A DNA stretch of 64,000 bases from Haliclystus octoradiatus (Eukaryota; Cnidaria; Staurozoa; Stauromedusae; Haliclystidae), in contig OU744447.1 in NCBI GenBank assembly GCA_916610825.1, positions 29,586,561 through 29,650,560 of the forward strand. The letters are read 5' to 3'. A program made the translations under genes and the position numbers. The notes beneath the pieces were generated by a model. That model was not told the origin of the DNA. It did not search any database and saw nothing but the letters and a program-made list of their open reading frames with translations. This document shows positions 41,684 to 54,145 of the stretch, piece by piece; the first letter of the stretch is position 1; the number at the start of each line of letters is the position of its first letter.

Positions 41684-44600
41684 CTGAAACAAAAACAAAG
41701 ACTCTAATTGGTATTAATAATAATAATACGCAAACCGTGTCGGTGATCAAATCACCATTGTTTCATTATTGTTAAACTCCTTTTCCGCAGAGCACTTTCC
41801 GAACTTCTTATACGCTTCTGGGTTATCTATAGGCCTTTGGCTATCCGACGTTTCGTTTTTACAGTTTAAAATGCTATAAATTGCTCATAAATTGCGATTA
41901 AAATTTCCAAAATCGTGATATTTCGACGGAAGTTATGTGAAAATAAACTGCTTTCCTTGGTGTATCCCGTCATGCCTAGCAACATCACGAATTTTAGAGC
42001 ACGCTTTATTTTAATGGCTGCCAATATTTTGTAAAAGTGTTTCATCATATTTTGCAAAAGTATTCCAATATGCCTAGAAGGAGAAGTGGTCCAACAATAC
42101 TCCATTTTACATCACAAACAGAAGACACAATTCTCGGTAAGTCTTTTACAACTTAAATGTTTAAATGCTTCATGTAAAGTCTGTCGAAGTCACTTTTACC
42201 GTAGTTTTTACCCTGTTGCATGAAGGCTTATAGGACTCTGATGGCAAATGTTACTTTTAGTTTTCTTTTAAGTATCATAATTCCAAATAGCCTACTTTGT
42301 TATCAAGTCATCGTTGGCAGAAGAGATTAGGCCTACTGTGTCACTGTATCGCCAATATTAGCTTGATTTGTTATGAACTGTTCTTCGTTGGAAGAAAGGA
42401 TTCACTGTGTCACCGTTTTATGTCAGCAGTTCTGTTCTGTTATCCACACTGCACACACAGAGATTAGACCCATAACAAATAAACAAATTTAGAGAATAAG
42501 TGTGGTACTTTTCAGTCGTCAAGCAGTTGTAAGTTGTACAAAGACAAAATTGGTGTTGTAATTTAGAATTTTAGCTGCCTTCTATCCTTTTGTCGAAATG
42601 TACAATGTACATTTATAATGTGCCATACATTGACAACGTCCACTGTGTCCACACATTGTTTACTTTAATCATTATTATATGAGGTAGGTGAATGGTGACC
42701 ATTATAGACATTTGTCCTCTCTGTGAGAAGTTGGCTAAAGTTAATAAAATATTAGAGTTTGGGTCTCTCATTTATGTAATTTACTGTATCAAATTTCAGA
42801 ATCACCTGTTGTTATTACCAATATCACTCAATGACTCATGCTGAGATTCACTCAACCGACACAGCAATAATATTTATATACCAATGCCTTTCATTGTGAA
42901 AACAAGTTCATTAACTGCGATACGTAACATACAATCCATATTATCTCATTTGAACTATGTAGTCAACATAAAATGTACTTATGGATAACCCATATTTATA
43001 AATATATTTGATTTGAAGTATGTAGTACAATAGAGTATCAATTATCTCATTTTCACTATGATTTACATGTATGTAACGATTAATTATCAAACTGAAATGA
43101 ATTATCAGTGTTGTTCTGCATTTTTAATTCCTTTTCATGACTATTTTGTTTCATTGACATTCTCTTTGACAAGACATACTGCAGGCTACTAACGGGAGCG
43201 AAGCGACCTCTTTGAGGAAGCCGAAGGCTGACTGGCCCCGGGCGCAGGCCGCAAGCCGAAGGCTTGTAATTGATAAAATACGAAGGGAAAGCATTAAGTA
43301 ACATCACATCACTCATTAGGAAGAACATTAATTCGTGAACTACTTCAGCGAATGAAAACAATGGTCAAATACAACATTGGATCCAAAATAGGAATTTAGA
43401 TTTACGATAGGCTAATGCCAAATATAATCATATCTCTACTGGGGGAGTATTGTGTAAATTGGTTTACAAAACAGAAATATCCTTACGGAAGCAAGGGAAA
43501 GGGTTATAACAATGATTAGATAATATACTATATAGGAATGGTTGTTTAAAGGTATTTTTTTAATATATATATATATATAAGTTATATATAGCAGCAGACA
43601 AGTATTTGTTTCCGACCATTATCTAGTCATTAGCCAATCATCAGTACTGCTCAGTGAACAAGGGACTGACTTCACCTGCTATAGCTAGGCCAAGATGAGT
43701 TAGTCAATGTGGCGAAAAATTCACAACATGATATATCTATATAAATAAGTTAGTAGTTCAAAGATCACGCGTTTACTCCGTCACTCTGAGCTTCGCTTAA
43801 ATACGCTCTTCAGCCTTTAAAATCAGATTTCTTTAATAAACCGTTTCTTTGATAACTCAAATTAACGGAATAAACTCGTGATCTTTGATCTACTATTTAC
43901 CGGGACTATTTATGTTGCTCTGCTTTTAGCATTGAGCAGTCAAATTGATGTTTTGCTTACACAATTACTGTATATTAACTAGTATACATATCAAGTTATC
44001 TTTAAATTGTTATTTTTAATGATATCTCCATTCATTATTTCTCGAAATCAACAGAGAAAATTATCTTGCCTTACCTGTCCAACACAGTCTCTGACGTCAT
44101 ATGTGACCAAATCATTATTTCCTAAATTGATTTCTCGTCGATATGTCGATTCTAATGGAAGCAAAATAGATACGTTTAAAACTTATTAGTAAGAACGTAG
44201 AACCGGGGGGACTTGCATACATCGGCTGCTGTACTGGGACGTGCCATTTTTAAGTGGTGCCCTTTCAGATTCTAGTGAAATTTTACGGAGGCAATTTAGA
44301 AATTTTCCAAATTTTTAGAACTTTTCCTTTGTTTTGCTCGTAAAAACATCTTCTTCATGTCTTCGCGTGTTCCTATCAATTACCTTTATTTGGAATGGTA
44401 GTGATGATAGAGTAGAGTAGAGATAGTGAGATGTATATGGGCGTGTGCTGGTGTGTGTGAGGATACAAGCATTGTGGTACATGGTTAGATGACGGCAAGT
44501 TTTGGAATCAATAAGAAAATTCTCCGGACGTGAGGTATTCCAAATTTACCGAAATCAGATGTTTAGAGGTATAGATTTATATAGAATAGTATGTCGATGA

Positions 44601-47600
44601 TAAGGTTTTGATGACCGTTGAGCATTTCAGAGAAGGTTAGTTCTTGGCGGATCTGTAGGCTGTTATATTTTTAATAACAGTCATAGATATATATATTGAA
44701 GATGTCGAGTATAATCCATGCGATGCATCATAACTAATGAAGCAGTCCTTCAATATTCATTCAAATGTACCTTAATATAGTCAGCAATGACTTACCTACT
44801 GAAGATTCATATTCACCAATATATCGTCTTGTTAAAAATCGAACCGTCAATGCTAAAACGAAAATAAAGAACATCAAAAATTAGTTACTAAAAACATTGT
44901 TTCTTTTATATATAACCATCAGTAGTTATTGTATGACCATCATTTCAATAATAAACATGATATCATTAAAAATCAAAAGATTAGAAATTAAAAATTTAAA
45001 GAAGTCAAAATTTAAATTAGATCTGTGTGGGTGGCAGTACAATGATTGAAAGCCAGCCGTTATGTGTCTATACATAGTATGGATTTTGCTAGATAAGCAA
45101 CGATGAAAAATTGTGCCCGAGAAGGTTCACATGCATTGGGAAAGTCCAAATCTACCCGAATACTAACGAGGCATGAGCGGCTATCAGGATATCTAACCAT
45201 AAGGATATACAGATCAGGATATCTAGATCAGGATATCTAGATCGGGATATCTAGATCAGGATATCTAGATCGGGATATCTAGATCAGGATATCTAGATCG
45301 GGATATCTAGAGCAGGATATCTAGTTGATATCTAGCTACTCGAATATATCCCGTTGAATTTGGCTATAAAACAAATTAATCTATAAAATCTCTTACAAAT
45401 GCAATTCGAGTGTTATAAACTGGAATTGATGAGTGTCAATTTTATCATGACGAAGAAATCATGCAGTTGCTAATAACAATAACACACAGAGACATATAGC
45501 ATTTTACACAAAACGTTTAAATGAATTATTCCTGGCAAATATTCCAAGGTTAGCAAATGGTCCAATAGGAAAACGCTACCGTTGCTGATCGGTGCCATCC
45601 TTCCTTGAAAAATATTGTTGGGAATATATTTTTAGAATTTCCTTCATTTCCTCTTTCAAAAACGATTAATGGTATAGACGGATGTACTCAATTTTATTTT
45701 TATTTTAATATAGAGACAGACGGGCGTTGCCTGCATTCGTCTGAAGCTTACAGTACCGTAACAATACCGTAACATGGCTTAACGTCAAAATAATAACTGA
45801 TCTTATTTTGTGAGCTATGCCATATTGGGAACTGATACGTTAACGCGCATTAATTTTGAGATCCTTTGCGCAATGGAAAAGTCTGCGTGCATTTACCCTG
45901 TTTGAAGACTTTACAAAATTCATTAAAAATTCAGTGTAGCAGCATAGTGAAACAGTACAACCCACGCGACTTTGCAAGCCGTCTAGCGGGCATTTAGATC
46001 ACCAGTGAATATCGCCAATAGGTCACAAAAAAGCCAAATTCTATTTAAGTTTGGTATCTACATTCGGAATCTTTTTATGGGTTTTAGATGAAAAGAGGAG
46101 TGGTAAAATATCTATTGTATTTTCTTTTCGATATTTGAGAATCAAAATCAGCTACAAAATAGAGTTCTGATAATTAAAAAGTAATCTCCATTCTCATCTT
46201 TGTTTTTGACGTTGAATTGATGAATTGGTAAAGGTTTACAGTGCATATCATAATCAAATATTCTATTTTCAGCTATAATAATAATTTGCTTTAACGGAGA
46301 TTAAAATCTTTAGAAATCACAATGACACTAAATGGTGTATTTTGACAATCAAATCGTCTGATGTTATTCTATATATAGTAGATAAGTGGTGCATTAAACT
46401 TTAACCAAGTTAAGAGCAAGAATGTTATCTTTTGAAGAGGAACACTCGCATGTTTAATTGGCTTAGCTGTTCAGTATACGTTGTGTTATATCTATCAAAA
46501 GATTCAACAAGGTCTTATTGTGTTCATTTCCCCGAGGGGGGATAGTTGGGACTTGTTTCAAAGGTTGGTGTGTGTGTGTGTGTGTGTGTCATTTTCATTA
46601 ATCCAACCGTGGACTGTAACATTTCCCAGTATTAAAATAATGAGACCAGCTGATTTCATGCACTTCCATCTTCAACTGATTTGAAAACTGATCTAACCCT
46701 TGACATTTTAATACGTTTTTGAGCTGTTAGTAGGCTGCTCACTGAGCAGTGCAGGGAGTCTTTTTGGGTAGTATTCAAAATTTCAGAAATTGGTGCCCGA
46801 AAATCTAAAATTATCAGCCCTGTAATGCCTCAGGGACCCAGGCATTCGTTTTCAAAATTAAATGTACCACTTCTGTTGATATTTAAATGCACTGAGGAAA
46901 TGATTTTGAAACATATAGGCCCATATATGTATTGCTTTATAAATGGAGTTAAATGTTTATCCAAATCACATGTTGTTGGCAGTACGCGCCTCCTATGCGG
47001 GAATGTTGAATCTGTGGTTACCTAGTTACCCTATAGACAGAGTGAAAGACGGTGTTGGGGCATTATGGCCTGCTTGTATTTAGCTTTGTTTACAAATTAA
47101 AATTGGAAAATTAAGGATGCTCAATTTAAACAAGATTTTGAGACACCTTTTGTTAAAGGGCAATTATTATACGATAAATATCAATAACAATGTCTTTATA
47201 ACATTTATAAACCAAACACTTGTACTTTCAAAACCTTTAAAATCTTTTCAATGTTAAAGCATGAGTGGGTTCGACAAACAGAGATAATATGCACTTGAAT
47301 TAGCCAAGTGCTTAAAAGCAATATGTTTATTATCTATACAATATAAGCATGTTGTACGAGCTAATTATACATCTGTTATCAATAAAATAATTCAGTAATT
47401 CAAATGCGCAATATTTAACATGGCAAGATAGCGCTGGAGTACGCAGTTATTTCACGTTATGTTATTACACGTGTACAGTGCTATAGGAAGGAGGAACACA
47501 AGTTTACGAGTTTGTTGATATAGGGAATGGCGTTGACAGACGAAAGCATAAATCTGTCTGAGTTAAACAATTAAACAACCGAATAAAGAATTACATTACG

Positions 47601-48084
47601 AGGGAATTCAAAAATAACTATATTTCCTTCCTACGCACAAACAACCATTAAAAGTAATTAACGCCTAATTCATTGTTTGCATCAAATTGCTATACAAGTT
47701 TGTCAAACTTTGCGTTGTGACGAAACAAAGCGAATATCAAGAAATAGTACGGCTTACTAATATGTAATAAAACACAAAATGAAACATATTCTAAAATCAG
47801 CTGGAATTGATCTGTTGCGGTTTATCGAACACTTAGAGTGGAATGTACAACATGTAAACAACATACTTTACAGAAAAATAACTTTTCATACTTTCTAACG
47901 TTACGGTAATAATTGTAATCCGGAATGATTAAAAATGATATGAAATATGTGACTTAGAAAAGTATTTGAAACTACATTGGATAAACCAAGAGGAGCGATT
48001 CTTACCTGATTTCCCAACATTTGGCGCTCCAATAATTGCTAATTTAACATCTGCTGGTTCCAGGTTGTTTAAATTTCTCCGCAT
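41171..48084 (-). CDS. Ras-like small GTPase, RASL12/RERG-type (gene span)
   Basis: Four exons (48006-48084, 44796-44852, 44075-44151, 41171-41683; phases 1,1,0) encode 241 residues. P-loop GAPNVGKS is at 19-26, then ALTVRFLTRRYIGEYESSV. Switch II is DCVGQ (67-71), which keeps the Gly and Gln lost in the paralogue. WAHALAIVYSVDDRKSF strongly recalls RASL12. NKKD is at 125-128 and EVSAS follows. The switch I Thr position is Ser. The long Asn/Pro/Ser-rich and basic tail (ERKGSVRRKLSQVIFKRR) has no CAAX box. I start it at ATG 48084: the upstream frame is open but has no earlier ATG. It probably acts as a non-lipidated signalling GTPase. Exon lengths and phases mirror the gene at 33,240, so the two are tandem-derived paralogues in convergent orientation. 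Confidence 0.9.
43180..43275. repeat. GC-rich repeat patch in intron 3 of Ras-like gene 2
   Basis: GGGAGCGAAGCGACCTCTTT, GAAGCCGAAGGCTGA and GCAAGCCGAAGGCTT form a short GC-rich block with GCCGAAGGC twice. It is far more GC-rich than its surroundings and looks like a dispersed repeat. Family not identified. Confidence 0.5.
44075..44151 (-). CDS. Ras-like gene 2, exon 3
   Basis: Acceptor TTTTGCTTCCATTAG, 77 bp, donor GTAAGG. Encodes ESTYRREINLGNNDLVTYDV and RDCVGQ. Phase 1 in and phase 0 out match both neighbours. One codon longer than the paralogue's exon 3. Confidence 0.9.
44796..44852 (-). CDS. Ras-like gene 2, exon 2
   Basis: Acceptor ATTTTCGTTTTAG, 57 bp, donor GTAAGT. Encodes ALTVRFLTRRYIGEYESSV. 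Not visible as a free ORF; found through its similarity to the paralogue's exon 2. Confidence 0.92.
45190..45335. repeat. 14-bp minisatellite with 28-bp alternation
   Basis: Unit GGATATCTAGATCA/G repeats about nine times. ATCA and ATCG variants alternate, giving a 28-bp higher-order period. Each unit contains GATATC and CTAG palindromes. Located in intron 1 of Ras-like gene 2. Confidence 0.9.
46566..46590 (+). repeat. (GT)n microsatellite
   Basis: About twelve GT units within intron 1 of Ras-like gene 2. Confidence 0.9.
48006..48084 (-). CDS. Ras-like gene 2, exon 1
   Basis: ATG at 48084 in ATTACAATGC context, 79 bp, donor GTAAGA at 48005. Encodes MRRNLNNLEPADVKLAIIGA and the rest of the P-loop. 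The frame remains open upstream without an ATG, so a longer product would need an unseen exon. Confidence 0.85.
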
Positions 48085-50767
48085 TGTAATAAATTTACTC
48101 TTTATATGATCTCCAATTGAATTCAAATAAAATCTTTTTCTGTTATAAATACTTCTACTTGTCGACAGTTCTGAACATTCAGCTCCCAATAGAAGTCCAC
48201 ATGTGCACACAGTGTAGGATTAACTGCTTTTTCTGTTGTTCTCCAACGGTGTCGAGTCCGTCAGAATCAGTCAGGGGAGCGAGTCAATTCCGCACACTGT
48301 TAAAGCTCAGTTGGCCAACAGAGTAGATGGTTGTCAGATGATAATAAGAGTAGATGGTTTATCGGAAAACACAGTTTCGAAGCCAACAAATAAGCGTTAC
48401 TTGGATATGACGTTATGTCACACAGAAGTCTGAAAGGATTTCCTTTGCTATTCTGAAATTCAGAATGTGTCAGTGATTGATGATAGCTATTATAACCAGT
48501 AGAAGCAGCTGTTGAAGTGATACAGTTGATTATAAAGTGTTAAACTTAATACAATGTCTTCAGCGTATTATAGATAAACCAACAGCGCTACGTTATGAAG
48601 TCTATGAACGGCACATTTAGTATTATTATATTCACATATTATTATATGTGGTATTTAATTATGATAATTACTCTATTGATCCAATTGTTTCCGCTTGATT
48701 TCGTTGTGTTTATTATCATTTCTATGTAATTAATTCAAAGTTAATTAGTCTATCCAATATAAACTCTATACGCTGAAGTAAGTTATAGTTTATTATACAA
48801 AAACATTGGTGTAAAATCCAGCTTTCACACAGAATATTATAGAAATGTTTAATGTTGGATAAATGTTTAATGTTTAATGTTTAATGTTGGATAAAAAATA
48901 AAAGATGTTTCTGTATCGGTGAAGCCATAAATTATGTTTTGATTTTGCTTAAGAGAAAGTTTTTCAAGAGAAACATATAAATCTTATTAACGCATGTCAA
49001 CGGCTTCCCCAAGAAACCCTCGGCTTCGCAAAATTGAACTCACAAAACTAGCTTAATCCCCCTGGGTGAGGGGCAACCCCGGGGTCGGACATAATTCTCT
49101 TATTGTACTTTCGAATATTTTACGTAAATAATGTGCGGAAAGGCTCACAGAATCCAAATTATGATGCAACTTTTAATAATCCTATGCGTAATGAGAGTAA
49201 CATATTAAATAGATTTTAAAATTGAAATTAGATGAAAAATTCAAATATGAAGTTAACATGTGTTATAAAATTGTCTATTCATTTTATAAAAATTACGTTG
49301 CCCGGGGGTGAAATACAAATTTCAAAATAAGAACAATCTAAAGAAATCACCCGAATTGCTCGATAAGATATAATTATACCGCCAGCAAATGAAAAGTCTA
49401 CCTTCCCATCCGAGCAGTATTTTACTTGTTCACATTTGGTAGCCGATTAAATGTTGATATTTCCAGGTATCAAATCCCTGTTACAGATTCGGAAAATTTG
49501 GCATCAATTAGCCATGCGAGCCATGACGTAACATACACCTTGGACACACAGCGGTGCGACTTGATTTCCCTTACGAAGTATCAGACGAAAATGTAAGTCT
49601 TATACAAACAGATTTTATTTGGTATATACTGTATTATATTTTTGATGATCGTTTAATTCGAATAGCTTTTTGGTAAAACTTTTGCTTTTGATTACTGTAT
49701 AAACCTAGAAATACGTATGGTTCATATGAAGGCTGTTCGATACTTGCTTTGTATAATAACTAGTAGCCAGTTCTATGAACTTTTACTTGACGATGTTACA
49801 CCTAATGCTTATGAAATCACAAGATCAAATTAAAATTCTCAATCGTGATATCAAATTTGAATTACAAGATCGTTTTCGAACCTGGTTTTGTTCTTTGTTT
49901 TGATATGGTGATTTGGGGTCGAATCCCTAAACCAATCAGATTGATCGAATTCATTTTGTTATTACTATAACGTTATATACTGCATGGCTCGAATCGAGGT
50001 TAAAAGTAGTAAATAGTTTATATATATATATGGGTTAATATACTATTGAGGGGCAGTTACATAACAATATAAATCAAGTATCAAAAATGAAAATAGACTG
50101 CACTGATTCTTGCCAACGCAGAAATTTTTACAGAATAAAGGATTAATATTTTGGAATTCAACATAGGATATTGGCTTATTAATTCTTTAAATTCAAGTTT
50201 ACAAAGAAAATCATATCAAAATTCAATCACTTTTGTAGAAAGATTCTCGCAAGAATTAATCTCCTTCAAATCAAGTTTCAGAAATGTCATCAAAGTTTAT
50301 GCCATATTTTTCATTACACTACTCAATGACTGGAACGTTCAGAGTAGTAGATATATTCCACGGAGAGCAAGTTAGTCTGCGCGTAGGCTGTGCTAAACTT
50401 GACTTGATTACAAAAATAATCATTGCTTGAAGAATAAAGGATTCCTTTCAAACATTTCCCGTAGACAAATCTTGTAATTACTGTATAGCAAATGCGGTAA
50501 CATCACGGTAGAAAGCATTTGCGAAGCCACGTGAGTTTGATCAAATCAAAATATTAACTGTTATTACTTCAGGTTTTGGTTTATAAATCAGCGGATGATA
50601 TTTGTTCACATTTTGTCAAGTTGCGAAGCATTCCGGAAAAACAAAACCCTTTTTAACAACAATAATGATGTTATTGATAATTATATTGGCTAATTAAAAC
50701 TATGACGGACAAGACCAAACAAATAGGATGAGTATTACTTTCGTATAAATATTTTAAATAAGACCAC
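48085..50767. other. Upstream region of Ras-like gene 2, no gene recognised
   Basis: AT-rich sequence. A short repeat of TGTTTAATGTTGGATAAA-type units lies at 48,844-48,900 and (TA)n near 50,022. No exon or RNA gene recognised. Confidence 0.4.
48844..48900. repeat. Short tandem repeat of GTTTAAT/GTTGGATAAAT units
   Basis: ATGTTTAATGTTGGATAA occurs twice, with three ATGTTTA copies between. Confidence 0.7.
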
Positions 50768-51385
50768 ACACGTGTTTCACGGGCATGTCTGATGTACGGA
50801 AAACGGAAAGAAATTTACGGAAAAATATAAAACGAGGTTCATTGTATTCTGCTTTCCTGTAAACGAGTGTACCGCGTGGAAATACATCGTTTTAAGCGAT
50901 GGATTTAGGTGTAGTGAATATAGCAACAACTATTTTACGATGATGTTTTGAGTTTTGAGTTTGGAAATTCAACATGAAGACATTTTTGGATATTGTTGAT
51001 ATTCTGTTTAATTGACTCCTCAGTTAAAACTCTGATTGTGAGGGTAAACTCCAATGTTTTACCAATTTTACTTGCAAACACTGTTCAGATCGTAGTTGTT
51101 ATTTAATTAAAAACATTTACAATTTGTATTCTTTTCAATCGATGGTTAATTACACGAATAAAAAATAAAAGATGCTAGGTCAAAATAGACAAAATAATCA
51201 CATTCCAAGAAAACATTGCAATATGTTATATTCACTGCATCTAAATCCACCACTCACGACGATATATTCCCATGCGGTACACTCGTTTACAGAAAAGAGG
51301 AATACAATGGACCTCGTTTAAATTTTCTCGTAAATTTCTTTCCGTTTTCCGTAAATCAGACGAGCCCGTGTTTCACTATATACTT
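50768..51385. mobile_element. Fold-back element with about 160-bp arms
   Basis: The left arm (50,775-50,930) includes TACGGAAAACGGAAAGAAAT, CCTGTAAACGAGTGTACCGC and ATGGATTTAGGTG. The right arm (about 51,225-51,380) is its inverted copy with scattered substitutions. The outer ends share CACGGGC...GTCTGAT. About 290 bp of unrelated sequence separates the arms. No ORF. Confidence 0.8.
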
Positions 51386-51658
51386 ATTATGTTTCCCATT
51401 GTTGTTAAAATGTTTGCAAACCACAAAAATATGAAACAGATACATTTGGAAGTTTGCATTGCTTAAAAACCTCCTGTTGCGCGGTAAATTTATGTTCCAC
51501 AGTAATATATGGTTCCACTCTTTGAGAAGGCGATCTATTTACATATTTTTCGAAGTCGATTACGAAACTGTATGCAGCATTAATCATACTCGTGTTTGTA
51601 TTTGCGTGTTTGTAATGCTTTCTTTTTTACAATTGTACAGGTACAGTTTCAGTTTCGA

Positions 51659-51673
51659 TGGGGGGGGGGGGGG
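51659..51673 (+). repeat. Homopolymer G run
   Basis: About fourteen consecutive G, unusual in this AT-rich window. Its length is prone to sequencing error. Confidence 0.9.
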
Positions 51674-51674
51674 C

Positions 51675-52864
51675 GAAGCATGGACAACTGAATCTGAATT
51701 CGGTGCCTTTTGTATTCACACACATGTAAGGTAAATATAAGTGTGGCTACCGATACTGCGCATTTTAGGATGTTGGCAGAAATATATGGAATCAGACAAA
51801 AACCTTCAATTAATATCACAAGGTAGCTGAAAGCTATATGCCTGTGTCTTTTAGCAACGTACATATAAAAGTATGCCAATCTCAAAAAGATAACAGCCTA
51901 CTACATTCGGAAGACTTACACTTTCACTTTCGTTGAGAATTTTTTTTTAGTTTTCACGCATGCGGCTAGATAAGATAGGACATCGTAGTTACGCTTTCCA
52001 AGTGGAAGTAAAATTTACGCAGTTGAGTCACGCAACGAAACAGAGATGAAAACAGCTAAGTCATGCTCGCTGGCTAGATAACGTAGGAGCAGTGCAATAC
52101 AGATTTTATCGATTGAAAAACAAAATCAATGCTAGTTCCAGCAGAATGTTCTCGATCAAGTAAGTCTACATGGAGGCCGCGGAGCATGTAAAGTGGGCAC
52201 AGACATAATTAATCCACCAAAGATTAGATGAACGAATCCTTTGTTAATAATACACTTCGCCTGTGCTGCAGCGAAGACTAAATCACTAGATACACGCCCA
52301 CTGTGCAAATCAAACATTCAAAAGGCTCGAAATAGGCGTCGAAGCGTTTGGATTTGAGACCTCAGGTCCAATGTCTTGCCGCATGAAACCACAAGTCACG
52401 GCACACGCAGTATACGGAAGGTCTCATGTAACCATGCATGGCAAGGCAGTCTGCATACTGAAACCTCTCCAATCTGAGGACTCGGGTGAGGACTAGATAT
52501 TCCAAAGAGCTCTAATATCAAGCCGGGAAATAAGCAATTTTATGAAACGATTTCCATTGTATGAAATATCTAGTATAGCTTAATTATGAAAGCAATAACT
52601 GAAAGCAATAACTTTCATCACGGGGTTCGTTAGATAGATCTACTAATCATAAAAAAATAATAAATGTCTACGCCTGGCTACATGTCCGCTTCTTGGACCC
52701 ACAACGGAACTACGTTGCGTCTATAGAGCAAGCTGGCAAGACTGTAGTAGTCGTACGGTGCACACATCGTAACCCGATTCCATTAATAATTTATTCCAGT
52801 GAGTATAGTCGAAAGAAAAATTGCTCTATTCATATACATCACGCTATCAATTTATTATTTATTC
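51675..52864. other. Interval without recognised gene
   Basis: Low-complexity AT-rich sequence with a slightly GC-richer stretch at 52,330-52,500. No coding or RNA feature supported. Confidence 0.4.
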
Positions 52865-53249
52865 ATCACATTTTATATGTTCAAATTAGAAATCGAGGCG
52901 TGAAAGTTACTTTGTGTGTTTTTCCTCATTACAGTTCAAATATCACATTTTATATGTTCAAATTAGAAATCGAGGCGTGAAAGTTACTTTGTGTGTTTTT
53001 CCTCATTACAGTTCAAATATCACATTTTATATGTTCAAATTAGAAATCGAGGCGTGAAAGTTACTTTGTGTGTTTTTCCTCATTACAGTTCAAATATCAC
53101 ATTTTATATGTTCAAATTAGAAATCGAGGCGTGAAAGTTACTTTGTGTGTTTTTCCTCATTACAGTTCAAATATCACATTTTATATGTTCAAATTAGAAA
53201 TCGAGGCGTGAAAGTTACTTTGTGTGTTTTTCCTCATTACAGTTCAAAT
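52865..53249 (+). repeat. 77-bp tandem repeat, five copies
   Basis: Five consecutive units of exactly 77 bp (385 bp). By eye they are identical. Each begins ATCACATTTTATATGTTCAA, contains ATCGAGGCGTGAAAGTTAC and ends TTTTTCCTCATTACAGTTC, which looks like a 3' splice site. Such identity implies recent amplification or homogenisation. Confidence 0.95.
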
Positions 53250-54046
53250 CGTCTAAAATCAAAATGCAGATCACAGTTTCGATTATACGATACTGCCTTT
53301 GTTACCATGGCAATAAAAAACTTAACTACAAACTACAAACATAAGCGAATTGAAATGTTTAGCATTCTATTTAGGGATAAATTAAATTCGACCTTCATTT
53401 GATTTGTGTGGAAACACGTATGGTTTTCTATTTCTCTTTTAAAATTCATAGTTCATTGAGTGCTTCATTTAACTTGTGAAGTTAGATCATCTCATCTTTC
53501 AGATTAATTACATACCATCTTTACAATAAACTTATTTGACAACACGGCGAAACAAACTTGAACCACGCCTCAAAATACCCTATAAAGAGCAAAACGAAAA
53601 CATCAGAAAATTAATAAGAGTTTTCCATTTGACAGGTACTGAAATGTTGTTACAGATTTACCAAGAATAAAAATATAACATTGTCTAATCAATCAACCTT
53701 CAAAGGATCTTTTAGTAAGATTTTCCTACCGTGAGATGATTATTGATGTGATTATACTGTATAATTTGACTTTCTTTACCTTAAACTTGTATTGCTAAAC
53801 AAAGCCAAATACGTATCCCCTACTTTTCTAGAAATTATGACTCAACACGGTTTCTCCAGTGCTTAAAAAAGCATTTTCATGGATTTATTATCCTACCTCA
53901 GGTTCGACTATAATTTGAATTAATTTTAATACAATATTATTTCGCCTCATTGAAGTTAGATTTCGACAAGGCATCGCCGCCCTGGAATGGCGATAAGGCA
54001 TGATTGTTTCTTTAAAAAACATGTGTGAGCATTTCAATGATAACTG
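53250..54046. other. Interval without recognised gene
   Basis: No gene or clear repeat was recognised, apart from a small GC-richer hairpin-like spot near 53,970. Confidence 0.4.
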
Positions 54047-54145
54047 CAGTGAAAAAGTGTAGGAGTTCATGAATGTGAAATTTCACAATTGTTGTGAACT
54101 GCTCATGAAACAATTCACGTTCATGAACTCCGGAAATCTTTACAG
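54047..54145. mobile_element. 99-bp MITE with GTTCATGAAC palindromes, copy 1
   Basis: Starts CAGTGAAAAAGTGTAGGAG and ends in the inverse ..CTCCGGAAATCTTTACAG. GAGTTCATGAAYGTGAA occurs inverted in both arms. No clear target duplication. Confidence 0.75.

Noticed and set aside
45190-45335. CRISPR-like array
   Set aside because: A simple 14-bp minisatellite without spacers.
48085-48210. N-terminal extension of Ras-like gene 2
   Set aside because: The upstream frame is open but starts with GTG and contains no ATG before 48084, so the first ATG there is used.
52865-53249. CRISPR-like array
   Set aside because: The 77-bp units are contiguous and identical, with no unique spacers, and the genome is eukaryotic.
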